DNA of 64,000 nt from positions 3,472,001-3,536,000 of the forward strand of contig NZ_CP031704.1 in assembly GCF_003428335.1 (NCBI RefSeq), given 5' to 3'. This DNA comes from Solimonas sp. K1W22B-7. Lineage in GTDB: Bacteria; Pseudomonadota; Gammaproteobacteria; Nevskiales; Nevskiaceae. Shown in pieces: positions 8,425 to 19,128 of this stretch. Position 1 is the first letter of the stretch. Every line of letters begins with the position of its first letter. The notes beneath the pieces are model-generated. The model worked only from the letters and a program-made list of their open reading frames with translations, was not told where the DNA came from and ran no database searches. Both the position numbers and the translations under genes were made by a program.

Positions 8425-9105
8425 ATGACAACCCGTACCCCTCGAATTCCCCGTACCGGTGCCGATGATGGCGCCCTGGTGACCCGTTCCGAGCGCAAGC
8501 AGCGCACGCGCGGAGCCCTGCTCGACGCTGCCCTCAAGCTGATGACCGAGGGCCGCAGCTTCACCAGCCTGGGCCTGCGCGAGATCACCCGCGAGGCCGG
8601 CGTGGTGCCCACCTCGTTCTACCGCCATTTCCGCGACATGGACGAACTGGGCTTGGCGCTGGTGGAGGAAAGCGGACTGACGCTGCGCCGCCTGCTGCGC
8701 GAGGCGCGCAAGCAGGGCCGCCCGGATACCGACATGGTGCGGCGCTCGGTGGAGGTCTACAAGGAGTACGTCGAGACCAACCGCCTGCAGTTCTTCTTCC
8801 TCGCCGGCGAACGCCACGGCGGCTCGCCGCTGATCCGTCGCGCGGTGCGCAACGAGGCGACGCACTTCATCAACGAGATGGCCGAGGACATCCGCCAGCT
8901 CAACATCGCGCCGCAGCTGTCCTTCGCCTCGCTGCAGATGATCTGCAACCTGATCGTCTCGTCGATGCTCAACGCCGCCACCGACATCCTCGACCTGCCC
9001 GCCAACCAGCCGCAGGCCCACCGCGAGCTGACCGACTTCCTGGTCAAGCAGCTGCGCCTGGTGTTCCTGGGCGCATCGCAGTGGCAGGAAAAGCCGCCCG
9101 CCTGA
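8425..9105 (+). CDS. TetR family regulator closely resembling FabR
   Basis: 226 residues. The stretch from about 36 to 72 (LMTEGRSFTSLGLREITREAG, then TSFYRHFRDMDELGLALVEESG) is very close to E. coli FabR, which represses unsaturated-fatty-acid synthesis genes (fabA/fabB) in response to acyl-ACP/acyl-CoA composition. The C-terminal domain keeps the same length and helical pattern. It stands alone, without a desaturase neighbour, so any target is elsewhere. It converges with the Bcr/CflA exporter (4 bp between stops). The FabR name is by resemblance only, since the window contains a second FabR-like paralogue at 970. Confidence 0.82.
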   Translation: MTTRTPRIPRTGADDGALVTRSERKQRTRGALLDAALKLMTEGRSFTSLGLREITREAGVVPTSFYRHFRDMDELGLALVEESGLTLRRLLREARKQGRPDTDMVRRSVEVYKEYVETNRLQFFFLAGERHGGSPLIRRAVRNEATHFINEMAEDIRQLNIAPQLSFASLQMICNLIVSSMLNAATDILDLPANQPQAHRELTDFLVKQLRLVFLGASQWQEKPPA

Positions 9106-9109
9106 GTCT

Positions 9110-10285
9110 TCAGCTCCCGTCAACTGACGGGGGCGCCAGGAACCTGAGCGCCAGGTTCGCCCCCACCGCGCAGACCAGGATTCCGCTCGCCATCGGCAGC
9201 GCCGTGCCGTCGTGCCACAGGCCGGCCACCAGGCCCGACAGCGCCGCGGCGCCGTACTGCAGCACGCCCAACGAGGCCGCGGCGGTACCGGCATTGTTTC
9301 CGAACGGCGCCATCGCCAGTGCCGAAGCATTGGGATAGACCAGGCCCATGGCGGCGATGCTGAAGAACAGCGGCACCATGATCGCCGGCAGCCCGCCGCG
9401 CCCGATCAGCACCACCGCCACCAGCGCCAGCCCCATGACGGCCTGCATGGCCAGCGCGCCGCGCAGCACCTGCTCCAGCGAGTAGTGGTCCAGCAGCCAG
9501 CGGTTGACCTGCGTCGCGCCGATCAGGCCCACGGCGTTGGCGCCAAACAGCCAGCCGAAGTGTTCCGGCGGCACGCCGTACAGTTCGATGAACACGAAGG
9601 GCGCGGCGGCGATATAGGCGAACATGCCGGCCTGCCCCAGCGCGCCGCCGAGGGCGTTGGACAGGAAGCGGCGGTCGGAGAACACGCTGAGATAGCCACC
9701 CCGCGGCCCCGTGTGGTGCTTGCCGGTCTCCGGCATCACCCGCCAGACCGCCAGCAGGCAGCCCAGGGCAAACAGCACCAGCGCACCGAAGATCCAGCGC
9801 CAGCCCAGGCCCACCAGTACCCAGCCGCCGGCCAGCGGCGCCAGGATCGGCGCCAGGCCCATCACCAGCATCATCAGCGAGATCACCTTGGCGGCGGCCT
9901 TGGGCTCGAAGAGGTCGCGCACCACCGTGCGCGACACCACGATGGCAGCGCCGCCACCGAGGGCCTGCAGCGCCCGGAAAGCCATCAGCGCCTCGATCCG
10001 CCAGGCCAGGGCGCAGCCCAGCGAGGCCAGCATGTACAACACCAACCCCGCATAGAGCGGCCGCTTGCGGCCGTAGCGGTCGATCAGCGGGCCATAGGCC
10101 AGCTGGCCCAGCACCAGTCCCACCAGGTAAGCCGCGAGGGTGAACTGCGCCTGTCCCTGCGTCGCTCCCAGGTCACGGGCCAGGGCCGGCAGCGCCGGCA
10201 GGTACATGTCGATCGACATCGGGCCGATGGCGATGGTGGCGCCCAGCAGGATGATCAGGCGGCGGTGGCTGGCGATGGCGTTCAT
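9110..10285 (-). CDS. Bcr/CflA family multidrug efflux MFS transporter
   Basis: 391 residues, all membrane: about 12 hydrophobic helices. Signatures of the Bcr/CflA drug:H+ antiporter group are the N-terminal GPMSIDMYLPALPALARDLG, the loop YGPLIDRYGRKRPLYAG (motif A), and RALQALGGGAAIVVSRTVVRDLF after helix 4. Members export bicyclomycin, sulfonamides, dipeptides or chloramphenicol-like compounds; the substrate cannot be read from sequence. It follows the dioxygenase gene on the same strand with a 9-bp gap, suggesting co-transcription. Confidence 0.9.
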   Translation of the reverse strand: MNAIASHRRLIILLGATIAIGPMSIDMYLPALPALARDLGATQGQAQFTLAAYLVGLVLGQLAYGPLIDRYGRKRPLYAGLVLYMLASLGCALAWRIEALMAFRALQALGGGAAIVVSRTVVRDLFEPKAAAKVISLMMLVMGLAPILAPLAGGWVLVGLGWRWIFGALVLFALGCLLAVWRVMPETGKHHTGPRGGYLSVFSDRRFLSNALGGALGQAGMFAYIAAAPFVFIELYGVPPEHFGWLFGANAVGLIGATQVNRWLLDHYSLEQVLRGALAMQAVMGLALVAVVLIGRGGLPAIMVPLFFSIAAMGLVYPNASALAMAPFGNNAGTAAASLGVLQYGAAALSGLVAGLWHDGTALPMASGILVCAVGANLALRFLAPPSVDGS

Positions 10286-10294
10286 GAAGCCGGG

Positions 10295-11095
10295 TCAGAC
10301 CGCCGCGACATCGGCGGGTTCGGTGAATTGGTAGACATCCATCGCCAGCACCTCATGGGTGACGCCACCGAAACGCCGCTCGGCACGGGCACCCTCGCCC
10401 GCCGCACCCAGCGCGACGAACAGCGGCAGCAGATGCTCCTCGGTGGGATGCGCGCGGGCAGCCTGCGGAGCGCGGCGACGATAGTCGAGCAGCGCCTCCA
10501 TGTCTCCCACCCTCAGGCGCTGCTCGAACCACTGCTGGAACTCCGCCACATACGGCGCCACCTCGCCGGTCTCTTCCCAGCGCACTTCGTGCAGGTTGTG
10601 CGTGAGGCTGCCGGAGCCCAGCAGCAGCACGCCCTCATCACGCAGCGCTGCCAGGGCCTGACCCAGGCGGTAGTGGTGCGCCGGTCCCAGGCGCGGCTGC
10701 AGCGCCAGCGGCACTACCGGTATGTCGGCCTGCGGATAGAACTCCCGCAGCGGTACCCATACGCCATGGTCCAGGCCACGCTCGACGCCTTGCACCCCGA
10801 AGCCGGCCTCGGCCAGCAGGCCGGCGACGCGGCGCGCCACGGCGGGCGCGCCCGGTGCCGGATACCGGATCCGGAACAGCGGCTCGGGGAAGCCGCCGAA
10901 GTCGTGGATGGTCTGCGGCTGCTCCGCGGTGCCCACGGCGGGGGCGCTGCTGAGCCAGTGGGCCGAAGCCACCACCACCGCGCGCGGGCGCGGCAGCGCG
11001 GCGGCCAACTCGCGCCAGGCCGCGCCGGTGGCACCGGCACCCAGCGCCAGCAGGGGTGAGCCGTGGGAAACGAAAACCGCAGGCAGGCGGGTCAT
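10295..11095 (-). CDS. YgiD/DODA-type extradiol ring-opening dioxygenase (LigB superfamily)
   Basis: 266 residues. ATG 11095 (MTRLPAVFVSHGSP) matches the family start; longer frames upstream add non-conserved sequence. Metal-site residues of the LigB/DODA fold are present: His11 (SHGSP), His46 (SAHW), His166 (GSLTHNL) and the HPTEEH motif (216-221), plus GVTHEV near the end. The family includes plant DOPA 4,5-dioxygenase and E. coli YgiD, which cleave catechols extradiol; the natural bacterial substrate is generally uncertain. It is the first gene of a pair with the Bcr/CflA exporter. Confidence 0.87.
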   Translation of the reverse strand: MTRLPAVFVSHGSPLLALGAGATGAAWRELAAALPRPRAVVVASAHWLSSAPAVGTAEQPQTIHDFGGFPEPLFRIRYPAPGAPAVARRVAGLLAEAGFGVQGVERGLDHGVWVPLREFYPQADIPVVPLALQPRLGPAHHYRLGQALAALRDEGVLLLGSGSLTHNLHEVRWEETGEVAPYVAEFQQWFEQRLRVGDMEALLDYRRRAPQAARAHPTEEHLLPLFVALGAAGEGARAERRFGGVTHEVLAMDVYQFTEPADVAAV

Positions 11096-11252
11096 GGCCG
11101 GTTCCGATGAGTCCGAAAGGGGCGCCAGCATGCGCGCCGGCCGCCGCCCGATGAATCCCCGTTTGTTGAATAGAGATTTCAGACTATTTGAAGAATGCCG
11201 CAGTTGCCCCGCGCCAATTGGGCTATCTTCCGGTCCATAGGAGGAGTTTCCC

Positions 11253-12467
11253 ATGGGAGCCGAGCGGCACCGCCGCACCCTCGCACCGGGCGAGACGCTG
11301 TTCCGCGAAGGCGACGGCGGCCACGAGGCCTACGTGGTGGAGTCCGGTTGCGTCGAGATCTTTACCGGCGAGCAGGCGACGCGCCGCAGCATCGCGCGCC
11401 TGGGCCGCGACGACATCTTCGGCGAAATGACCCTGCTGGGCGGCCAGACCCGCCTGGCGTCGGCGGTGGCGCTGGAAACGACTACCCTGATCGTGGTCAA
11501 CCACGACTACCTGGAGGAGCGCATGCAGGCGGCCGACCCGCTGCTGCGCCACCTGCTGCGCGTGGTGATCGCGCGCAACCGCGACAACGTGCAGCGCATG
11601 AGCAATGGCAGTGGCACCGGCGACCACGGCGCCAGCGTCATCGACCAGGCCTCGGCTTCGGCCGACCGCCAGGCCGCCCTGCACCACCTGCGCCTGGAAC
11701 AGGCCATGGCCACGGCCCTGGAACTGGGCGAGTTCCAGCTGCACCTGCAGCCGATCGTGCGCCTGCACGACCATCGCACCGCCGGCTTCGAGGCCCTGAT
11801 CCGCTGGATCCGCCCCGACGGCAGCCGCGTTTCCCCGGGCGAGTTCATCCCGATCGCCGAGCAGAGCGAGCTGATCTACGCGATGGGTCACTGGATCATC
11901 CGCGAGTCCTGCCGGCACCTGGCCGAGCTGGACCGGCGCCTGCCGGGGGCCCAGCCGTTCCTGAGCCTGAACCTGTCGCTGCGCCAGTTCGACGACCCCC
12001 AGCTGTTCCCGGTGCTGGAATCGGCGCTGGCGGACACCGGCATCTCGCCGCGGCGCCTGCGCCTGGAGATCACCGAATCGATGATCGCCCGCGACGCCGA
12101 CGCCACCCTGCTGCTGCTGCAGCGCTGCAAGGCCCTGGGCGCCAAGCTGTCGGTGGACGACTTCGGCACCGGCTACAGCTCCCTGTCCTACCTGCAGCGC
12201 CTGCCGGTGGATACCCTCAAGCTGGACCGCAGCTTCATCAGCGACCTCGACGGCCCCCCCGCCGCCGCCCGCATCGTCGGCGCCGTCGCCCGGCTGGCCC
12301 GTGAACTGGGCATGGAGACCGTGGCCGAGGGCATCGAGACCCCGTCCCAGGCCGCCCGCTGCCGCGACCTCGGGGTGGATTTCGGCCAGGGCTTCCACTG
12401 GTCCCCGGCGTTGCCGCTGGACGCCGCCGCCGCCTACCTGGCCCAAAACGGGCAGGCTGAGCCGTAA
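11253..12467 (+). CDS. Cyclic-nucleotide-binding domain fused to EAL phosphodiesterase
   Basis: 404 residues with AGGAGGAG before ATG 11253. Residues about 8-110 form a cNMP/Crp-like beta-roll (GETLFREGDGGHEAYVVESG, then DDIFGEMTLLGG). Residues about 145-395 form an EAL domain with the catalytic set intact: EAL 180-182, Asn240, Glu272, Asp302-Asp303 (DDFGTGYSSL), Lys323 and Glu359 (AEGIET). It is therefore expected to hydrolyse c-di-GMP to pGpG, with the Crp-type sensor domain tuning activity. No HTH or GGDEF is present. It sits immediately upstream of infC, which has its own promoter. Confidence 0.9.
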   Translation: MGAERHRRTLAPGETLFREGDGGHEAYVVESGCVEIFTGEQATRRSIARLGRDDIFGEMTLLGGQTRLASAVALETTTLIVVNHDYLEERMQAADPLLRHLLRVVIARNRDNVQRMSNGSGTGDHGASVIDQASASADRQAALHHLRLEQAMATALELGEFQLHLQPIVRLHDHRTAGFEALIRWIRPDGSRVSPGEFIPIAEQSELIYAMGHWIIRESCRHLAELDRRLPGAQPFLSLNLSLRQFDDPQLFPVLESALADTGISPRRLRLEITESMIARDADATLLLLQRCKALGAKLSVDDFGTGYSSLSYLQRLPVDTLKLDRSFISDLDGPPAAARIVGAVARLARELGMETVAEGIETPSQAARCRDLGVDFGQGFHWSPALPLDAAAAYLAQNGQAEP

Positions 12468-12560
12468 ACCGAACATCCGTTCGGAGAACATCCCCCGCGG
12501 AGTCTCCGGGACGGGCTGTTCTACGGGGGCGCCGGGCCCTGCGGAATCGGTTGATTCATC

Positions 12561-12589
12561 TTGAGATTCCGCCCCGGCACTGCTAGGAT
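12561..12589 (+). promoter_or_regulatory. Sigma-70 promoter of the infC operon
   Basis: TTGAGA (12561-12566), a 17-bp spacer and TAGGAT (12584-12589) form a good vegetative promoter about 58 bp before the infC start. This separates the translation block from the EAL gene upstream. Confidence 0.55.
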
Positions 12590-12646
12590 GCGCGCCCTCA
12601 TGCTCCGCCTCAGCGGGGCTATTCGGCTTGACGCGGGAGATGAACC

Positions 12647-13168
12647 ATCGCAGCAGAACGTGAAGACCGGCGCAACGCACAGATCAACGTACCCCGCGTA
12701 CGTGTGATCGCCGCCGACGGTGAGCAGGTCGGTATCATGCTCACCCGCGACGCGATCGCCAAGGCCGAAGCGGATGGCCTGGACCTGGTGGAAGTGTCTC
12801 CCAACGCGGAGCCGCCGGTCTGCAAGATCATGGATTACGGCAAGTACCTTTACGCAAAGGACAAGGCCGCCCATGCCGCGAAGCGCAAGCAGAAGCAGAT
12901 CCAGGTCAAGGAAGTGAAGTTCCGCCCGGCCACCGAGGAAGCCGACTACCAGACCAAGCTGCGCAACATCACGCGCTTCCTGGAAGAAGGCGACAAGGTC
13001 AAGGTGACGATCCGCTTCCGCGGTCGTGAAATGGCCCACTCCGAACTGGGCATGGAAGTGATGAACCGTCTGAAGACGGAGCTGAACGAGTTGGTCCTGA
13101 TCGAGCAGCACCCGAAGATGGAAGGTCGCCAGTCGGTCATGGTGATCGCCCCGCGCAAGCGGATCTAG
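12647..13168 (+). CDS. infC: Translation initiation factor IF-3, apparent ATC start
   Basis: 173 residues when started at ATC 12647, which lies 7 nt after the Shine-Dalgarno GGGAG (12635-12639). No ATG is available, and the next GTG (12704) would delete conserved N-terminal residues ([14 protein letters not shown]). IF-3 rejects non-AUG initiation, so a rare start codon is the classical autoregulatory device (AUU in E. coli). Both IF3 domains are present: [19 protein letters not shown] (N-domain end) and [17 protein letters not shown] (C-domain). It is followed by rpmI and rplT, as in other proteobacteria. Confidence 0.93.
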   Translation: MAAEREDRRNAQINVPRVRVIAADGEQVGIMLTRDAIAKAEADGLDLVEVSPNAEPPVCKIMDYGKYLYAKDKAAHAAKRKQKQIQVKEVKFRPATEEADYQTKLRNITRFLEEGDKVKVTIRFRGREMAHSELGMEVMNRLKTELNELVLIEQHPKMEGRQSVMVIAPRKRI

Positions 13169-13176
13169 TTTTTGAC

Positions 13177-13203
13177 GCCGGCGCACTTCTAAGGTGCGGC
13201 GGC
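13177..13203 (+). promoter_or_regulatory. Hairpin in the infC-rpmI intergenic leader
   Basis: GCCGGCGCAC (13177-13186) pairs with GTGCGGCGGC (13194-13203) across a 7-nt loop with one mismatch. It is followed by A residues rather than T on the coding strand, so it is not a terminator for this operon. The rpmI leader is where L20 represses translation in E. coli, so a leader RNA role is possible but unproven. Confidence 0.35.
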
Positions 13204-13301
13204 GAAAAAAGAGAAGTCCTGCCGGCTGCCGGCAGGCTCGGTCAGCTCCCCCGGGCGGGGATGTGAAACCGGTAATCGAAAGCTTTATAGGAGTTCAAGA
13301 A

Positions 13302-13499
13302 ATGCCCAAGATGAAAACCATCAAAAGCGCCGCGAAGCGCTTTGCCAAGACTGGCAAAGGCGGCTTCAAGCGTGGTCACTCGCACAAGCGCCATATCCTG
13401 ACCAAGAAGTCCGGCAAGCGGATCCGCCAGCTGCGCGGCGAAGCCCAGGTGCATGCATCCGACGTGCGTGAAGTTGCGCACATGCTGCCCTACGCCTAA
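13302..13499 (+). CDS. rpmI: 50S ribosomal protein L35
   Basis: 65 residues, [20 protein letters not shown] then [18 protein letters not shown], the highly basic L35 sequence, at the family's usual length. It lies between infC and rplT. A ribosome binding site (TAGGAG) is about 8 bp before ATG 13302. Expression in the family is controlled by L20 binding to the mRNA, coupling rpmI and rplT. Confidence 0.97.
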   Translation: MPKMKTIKSAAKRFAKTGKGGFKRGHSHKRHILTKKSGKRIRQLRGEAQVHASDVREVAHMLPYA

Positions 13500-13510
13500 G
13501 GAGAACGACT

Positions 13511-13873
13511 ATGGCACGCGTCAAACGTGGTGTTACCGCTCGCGCAAAGCACAAGAAAGTCCTGAAGAAGGCCAAGGGTTACTACGGCGCAAAATCGCGC
13601 ACGTATCGCTCGGCCAAGCAGCAGGTCATCAAGTCCGGCCAGTACGCTTTCCGCGATCGTCGCGTGAAGAAGCGCGAGTTCCGCGCACTCTGGATCATCC
13701 GCATCGGCGCCGCCTCCCAGGAACTGGGTGGTCTGGCCTACAGCCGATTTATCAACGGGCTCGCCAAGGCTGGCGTCGCCCTGGATCGCAAGGTTCTCGC
13801 TGACCTCGCCATGCACGACAAGCCGGCATTCGCCAAGCTCGTCGAGCAGGCCAAGGCCCAGCTCGCCGCTTAA
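13511..13873 (+). CDS. rplT: 50S ribosomal protein L20
   Basis: 120 residues of typical L20: an extended basic N-terminus ([19 protein letters not shown]) that threads into 23S rRNA, then the globular domain ([21 protein letters not shown]). It is the last gene before a strong intrinsic terminator and starts 11 bp after rpmI with a GGAG ribosome binding site. L20 is essential for early 50S assembly and represses its own operon in enteric bacteria. Confidence 0.97.
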   Translation: MARVKRGVTARAKHKKVLKKAKGYYGAKSRTYRSAKQQVIKSGQYAFRDRRVKKREFRALWIIRIGAASQELGGLAYSRFINGLAKAGVALDRKVLADLAMHDKPAFAKLVEQAKAQLAA

Positions 13874-13902
13874 TCGCAGCGAACCGTCGTAGATCCGAAT
13901 CA

Positions 13903-13933
13903 GGGGGACGGCGCACAGCCGTTCCCCTTTTTT
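13903..13933 (+). terminator. Rho-independent terminator after rplT
   Basis: A 10-bp stem (13903-13912 with 13918-13927, one G-T pair) closes a 5-nt GCACA loop and is followed by six T residues. It ends the infC-rpmI-rplT transcript and separates it from pheS. Confidence 0.9.
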
Positions 13934-13984
13934 ATTTGTTTTTCCACCACTCAAAGACCAGTATCGCGGCACAAGGCTTTTACT

Positions 13985-15160
<1,176 letters not shown>

Positions 15161-15184
15161 ACCCAAATCTAGAAGAATCGCATC

Positions 15185-17554
15185 ATGAAACTGAGCGAAA
15201 ACTGGCTGCGCGAGTGGGTCAACCCGCAGGCTGCCATCAATGAGATTGCCGACCGCCTGGTGATGGGCGGCCTGGAGCTGGAGATCGAGCCGGTGCTGGC
15301 GACGCTGCCGCAGGGCGTGGTCGTGGGCCGCATCGTCAAGGCCGAGCGCCACCCGCAGGCCGACCGCCTGCAGGTCTGCGAGGTCGACGTCGGCCAGCCG
15401 CAGAAACTGCAGATCGTCTGCGGCGCCGCCAACGCGCGTGCCGGCATGAACGCACCCTGCGCGGTGGTCGGCGCGGTGCTGCCGGACGGCATGGAGATCA
15501 AGCAGGCCGCGCTGCGCGGCGTGGACTCCTACGGCATGCTCTGCTCGGCCAAGGAACTGGGCCTGGTGGAGAAGTCCGAGGGCCTGCTGGAACTGGACGC
15601 CGATGCCAAGCCGGGCACGCCGATCGAGCAGCACCTGGGCCTGAAGGACAACGTCCTCAACCTGGAGATCACCCCCAACCGCGGCGACTGCCTCAGCGTG
15701 CTGGGCCTGGCCCGCGAGCTGTCGGCGCTGTACGCGATCCCGATGAAGCGCCCCAACTTCCCGCAGGGCGTGGTCGTGGGCCACTCGCAGGTCAAGGTGG
15801 AGATCGAGGACCTGCAGACCTGCCCGCACTACACCGGCCGCGTCATCACAAAGATCAACCCCAAGGCGCTGACGCCCGACTGGATGCGCGAGCGCCTGCG
15901 CCGCGCCGGCCTGCGCGGCATCCACCCGGTGGTGGACATCACCAACTACGTGATGCTCGAGCTGGGCCAGCCGATGCACGCCTTCGACTCCGGCAAGATC
16001 TCCGGCCAGGTGCGTGTGCGCCGCGCTCGCGCCGGCGAGAAGCTGGAACTGCTCAGCGGCGACACCCTGGAGTTCAACCACGGCGAGCTGCTGATCGCCG
16101 ACGACCACGGCCCGCTGGCCCTGGCCGGCGTCATGGGCGGCCAGGAATCCGGCGTGCAGGTCCGCACCACCGGCGTGTTCCTGGAATCCGCCTGCTTCGC
16201 GCCCACTGCGGTCGCGGCCACCGCGCGCCGCCACAAGCTGGGCTCGGATTCCTGCTACCGCTTCGAGCGCGGCGTGGACCCCAGCCTGCAGCGCATGGCG
16301 CTGGAGCGCGCCACCCAGCTGGTCCTGCAGATCTGCGGCGGCGAAGTGCACCCCGTGGTCACCGCCGGCCGGCCGCCGGCCGAGCCCAACAGCGTGCGCC
16401 TGCGCCAGACCCGCCTGAACCAGCTGCTGGGCCACGAGATCGGCGACAAGGAAGTGGAGCAGCTGCTGTCGCGCCTGGGCATCACCACCCGCCACGAGAT
16501 CGGCGGCGCCTGGATCGCCCGCGTGCCCAGCTACCGCTACGACCTGCGCATCGAGCCCGACCTGATCGAGGAAGTGGCGCGCCTGTACGGCTACGACCGC
16601 ATCCCGGCCAAGCCCTACGCCGCACGCCTGGCCCCCGGGCGCCCCTCCGAGGCCACCCGCTCCCTGGTCCGGGTGCAGGACGTGCTGGTGGCGCGCGGCT
16701 GGCAGCAGATCGTCAGCCTGTCCTTCGTCGAGCCGGGGCCGCAGGCCCGGCTCAACCCGGAGGCGCGGGGCATCCCCCTGGACAACCCCATCTCCGAGCA
16801 GCTGTCGGTGATGCGCACCACCCTGTGGGCCGGCCTGATCCCGGCCTGGCTCTACAACCGCCAGCGCCAGCTGAACCGCCTGCGCCTGTTCGAGCAGGGC
16901 GTGACCTTTGCCGACGTGGACGGACAGATCGTCGAAACCAGCCGCCTGGCCGGCCTGGCCGTGGGCGCCGCCCAGCCCGAGCAGTGGAGCGCCCCGGCGC
17001 GTCCCACGGACTTCTACGACCTCAAGGCCGACGTCGTGGCCCTGCTGGGCAGCACCGCCGACGAATACCGCTTCGAGAAGGCCGAGCACCCTGCCCTGCA
17101 CCCGGGCCAGTGCGCGCGCATCCTGCGCGGCGAGCGCGTGGCCGGCTGGATCGGCGCCCTGCACCCGCGCCTGGTGCGCGAGCTGGACCTGCCGGAGAGC
17201 CCGCTGCTGTTCGAACTCGACTGGGACGCGATCCGCGATACCCGCGTGCCGGCAACCCAGCCCCTCTCGGAATTCCCCTCCTCGCGCCGCGACCTGGCCC
17301 TGGTGGTGCCGGAAACCGTCAGCGCCGACGCCCTGATCGCCTGCGCCAGGGCATCCGGTGAAAATTTGTTGCAGAAAGTTTTCATCTTCGACATTTATCG
17401 TGGAGAGAACTTACCTACTGCCTGCAAAAGCGTGGCTTTAGGGTTGATTTTCAATGACTATTCCCGCACCCTTACCCTAGAAGAAATCGACGCATCAGTG
17501 GCCCGCATCACGGCACAACTGGCGCGCGAGCTGGGCGCTGTTATCCGGCAGTAG
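15185..17554 (+). CDS. pheT: Phenylalanyl-tRNA synthetase beta subunit
   Basis: 789 residues, the normal bacterial length. In order: an N-terminal tRNA-binding OB domain (about 39-150, [19 protein letters not shown] and [10 protein letters not shown]), the B3/B4 editing domain (about 210-385), B5 (about 400-475), a degenerate class II core, and a C-terminal anticodon-binding ferredoxin-like domain (about 695-789, [17 protein letters not shown]). It edits mischarged Tyr-tRNA-Phe in trans to PheS. Co-transcribed with pheS; ihfA follows 19 bp later. Confidence 0.96.
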   Translation: MKLSENWLREWVNPQAAINEIADRLVMGGLELEIEPVLATLPQGVVVGRIVKAERHPQADRLQVCEVDVGQPQKLQIVCGAANARAGMNAPCAVVGAVLPDGMEIKQAALRGVDSYGMLCSAKELGLVEKSEGLLELDADAKPGTPIEQHLGLKDNVLNLEITPNRGDCLSVLGLARELSALYAIPMKRPNFPQGVVVGHSQVKVEIEDLQTCPHYTGRVITKINPKALTPDWMRERLRRAGLRGIHPVVDITNYVMLELGQPMHAFDSGKISGQVRVRRARAGEKLELLSGDTLEFNHGELLIADDHGPLALAGVMGGQESGVQVRTTGVFLESACFAPTAVAATARRHKLGSDSCYRFERGVDPSLQRMALERATQLVLQICGGEVHPVVTAGRPPAEPNSVRLRQTRLNQLLGHEIGDKEVEQLLSRLGITTRHEIGGAWIARVPSYRYDLRIEPDLIEEVARLYGYDRIPAKPYAARLAPGRPSEATRSLVRVQDVLVARGWQQIVSLSFVEPGPQARLNPEARGIPLDNPISEQLSVMRTTLWAGLIPAWLYNRQRQLNRLRLFEQGVTFADVDGQIVETSRLAGLAVGAAQPEQWSAPARPTDFYDLKADVVALLGSTADEYRFEKAEHPALHPGQCARILRGERVAGWIGALHPRLVRELDLPESPLLFELDWDAIRDTRVPATQPLSEFPSSRRDLALVVPETVSADALIACARASGENLLQKVFIFDIYRGENLPTACKSVALGLIFNDYSRTLTLEEIDASVARITAQLARELGAVIRQ

Positions 17555-17573
17555 AAGAAAGGGGTGCAAGAAC

Positions 17574-17870
17574 GTGGCGTTGACGAAGGCGGAATTAGCC
17601 GATGCGCTGTTCGACGAACTGGGTCTCAACAAGCGTGAGGCCAAGGAATTTGTCGACCTTTTCTTCGAGGAAATCCGTGAGCGCCTGGAAGGCGGCGAAG
17701 AAGTGAAGCTTTCCGGCTTCGGCAACTTCGAGCTGCGTTCCAAGAACCAGCGCCCTGGCCGCAATCCCAAGACCGGTGAGGAGATTCCCATCTCCGCGCG
17801 GCGTGTCGTCACCTTCCGTCCAGGCCAGAAGCTGCGGCTGAGAGTGGAGTTCGATGCGACCCGCAGATAA
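17574..17870 (+). CDS. ihfA: Integration host factor alpha subunit
   Basis: 98 residues from GTG 17574, preceded by AGAAAGGGG. The sequence [20 protein letters not shown] and the beta-arm region [26 protein letters not shown], with the intercalating proline, are typical of IHF alpha. It heterodimerises with IhfB and bends DNA sharply at specific sites. Its place directly after pheST is conserved across gammaproteobacteria. It overlaps the following merR gene by 17 bp. Confidence 0.96.
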   Translation: MALTKAELADALFDELGLNKREAKEFVDLFFEEIRERLEGGEEVKLSGFGNFELRSKNQRPGRNPKTGEEIPISARRVVTFRPGQKLRLRVEFDATRR

Positions 17871-18312
17871 CAAGCTGGCGCCACTCCCGGAGATCCCGCG
17901 CAAACGCTATTTCGCCATCGGCGAAGTCAGCGAGCTTTGCGACGTGAAGCCGCACGTGCTGCGCTACTGGGAGCAGGAGTTCCCCCAGCTGCGTCCCGTG
18001 AAGCGCCGTGGCAACCGCCGCTACTACCAGCAGGACGACGTCCTGATGGTGCGCCGTATCCGCAGCCTGCTGTACGAACAGGGCTTCACGATCGGCGGCG
18101 CCCGCCAGCGCCTGCGCGAAATGCCCAAGGTCAGCGCCGTGGCGGCTGACGGCCTGCGCGTGGCCAACCCCGCGTCCATGCCGGTGCAGAACGGCAACGG
18201 CGCTGCCAAAGCCCGCCCTGCCGCCAGCGGCGCCCCGCGCCGCGCCCAGGAAATCCAGAGCCTGCGCAGCGAGCTGGAATCGCTCCTGCGCCTGCTGCCG
18301 GACCCGGAATAA
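17854..18312 (+). CDS. MerR family transcriptional regulator of the pheST-ihfA operon
   Basis: 152 residues. The winged HTH is at about 19-88 ([54 protein letters not shown]). A low-complexity Ala/Gly linker and a short C-terminal helix ([17 protein letters not shown]) follow. No cysteine-based metal site or other effector domain is visible. Small MerR proteins of this type follow ihfA in many gammaproteobacteria, and their target is generally unknown. The start lies inside ihfA (17-bp overlap), indicating coupled translation. Confidence 0.88.
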   Translation: MRPADNKLAPLPEIPRKRYFAIGEVSELCDVKPHVLRYWEQEFPQLRPVKRRGNRRYYQQDDVLMVRRIRSLLYEQGFTIGGARQRLREMPKVSAVAADGLRVANPASMPVQNGNGAAKARPAASGAPRRAQEIQSLRSELESLLRLLPDPE

Positions 18313-18628
<316 letters not shown>

Positions 18629-18797
18629 CTTTGCAACGGTACTGCGAGGGTCGCGCAGTTTAAACGAGGAGGGCTGCCAGAGGAAGCGCGCAGACACCCC
18701 CTTTGTAGCAGCGCCCCGTGGATGATCGGTGATTTTCGCCACCAGCCTTCCCACCAGGCAGCCCCACAGCGCCCTCCGGCACCAGAACAGGAATGCC

Positions 18798-19103
18798 CTA
18801 CAGATGGGCGGCAAGCGTCCGGCTGAGCCTGCAGGCGCAAACCTGGCACACGATCACCGCACCGATGAGTTGTCGCGCGCGAGCCTTCTTCAGGGCATCT
18901 TCCCGCGACACGGCGCCAAGCTTCTGGTACGCATTCTTCAGATGCCAGCGCACCGTGCTGCAGGATATTCCCAGTTCCTGGGCGATACTTTTCATCGACA
19001 GGCCGGTGCCGGCCAGTTCGAGGGCGTCGATCTCGCGTCCGGTCAGGGATTGATAGCGGCCGTTCGGGGTCGGCGCCGGGTAAGACTGATGGACCTGCAT
19101 CAT
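18798..19103 (-). CDS. Small LuxR/GerE-type HTH protein
   Basis: 101 residues from ATG 19103 (MMQVHQ). It is almost only a C-terminal LuxR-type DNA-binding domain: [44 protein letters not shown] at about 20-64. No receiver or ligand-binding domain is present, as in GerE-like stand-alone regulators. It lies 25 bp downstream of the leucyl aminopeptidase gene on the same strand, so it is probably a co-expressed regulator of this peptide-catabolism locus. A longer frame upstream overlaps the aminopeptidase end and is less likely. Confidence 0.75.
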   Translation of the reverse strand: MMQVHQSYPAPTPNGRYQSLTGREIDALELAGTGLSMKSIAQELGISCSTVRWHLKNAYQKLGAVSREDALKKARARQLIGAVIVCQVCACRLSRTLAAHL

Positions 19104-19128
19104 GGGGTCGCCCTTCGCCTCCAATCCC

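Noticed and set aside
12704-12706. GTG 12704 as the start of infC
   Set aside because: It would drop conserved N-terminal residues and lacks a ribosome binding site; ATC 12647 fits better.
13177-13203. Hairpin after infC as an intrinsic terminator
   Set aside because: It is followed by A residues on the coding strand, and the downstream genes are normally co-transcribed.
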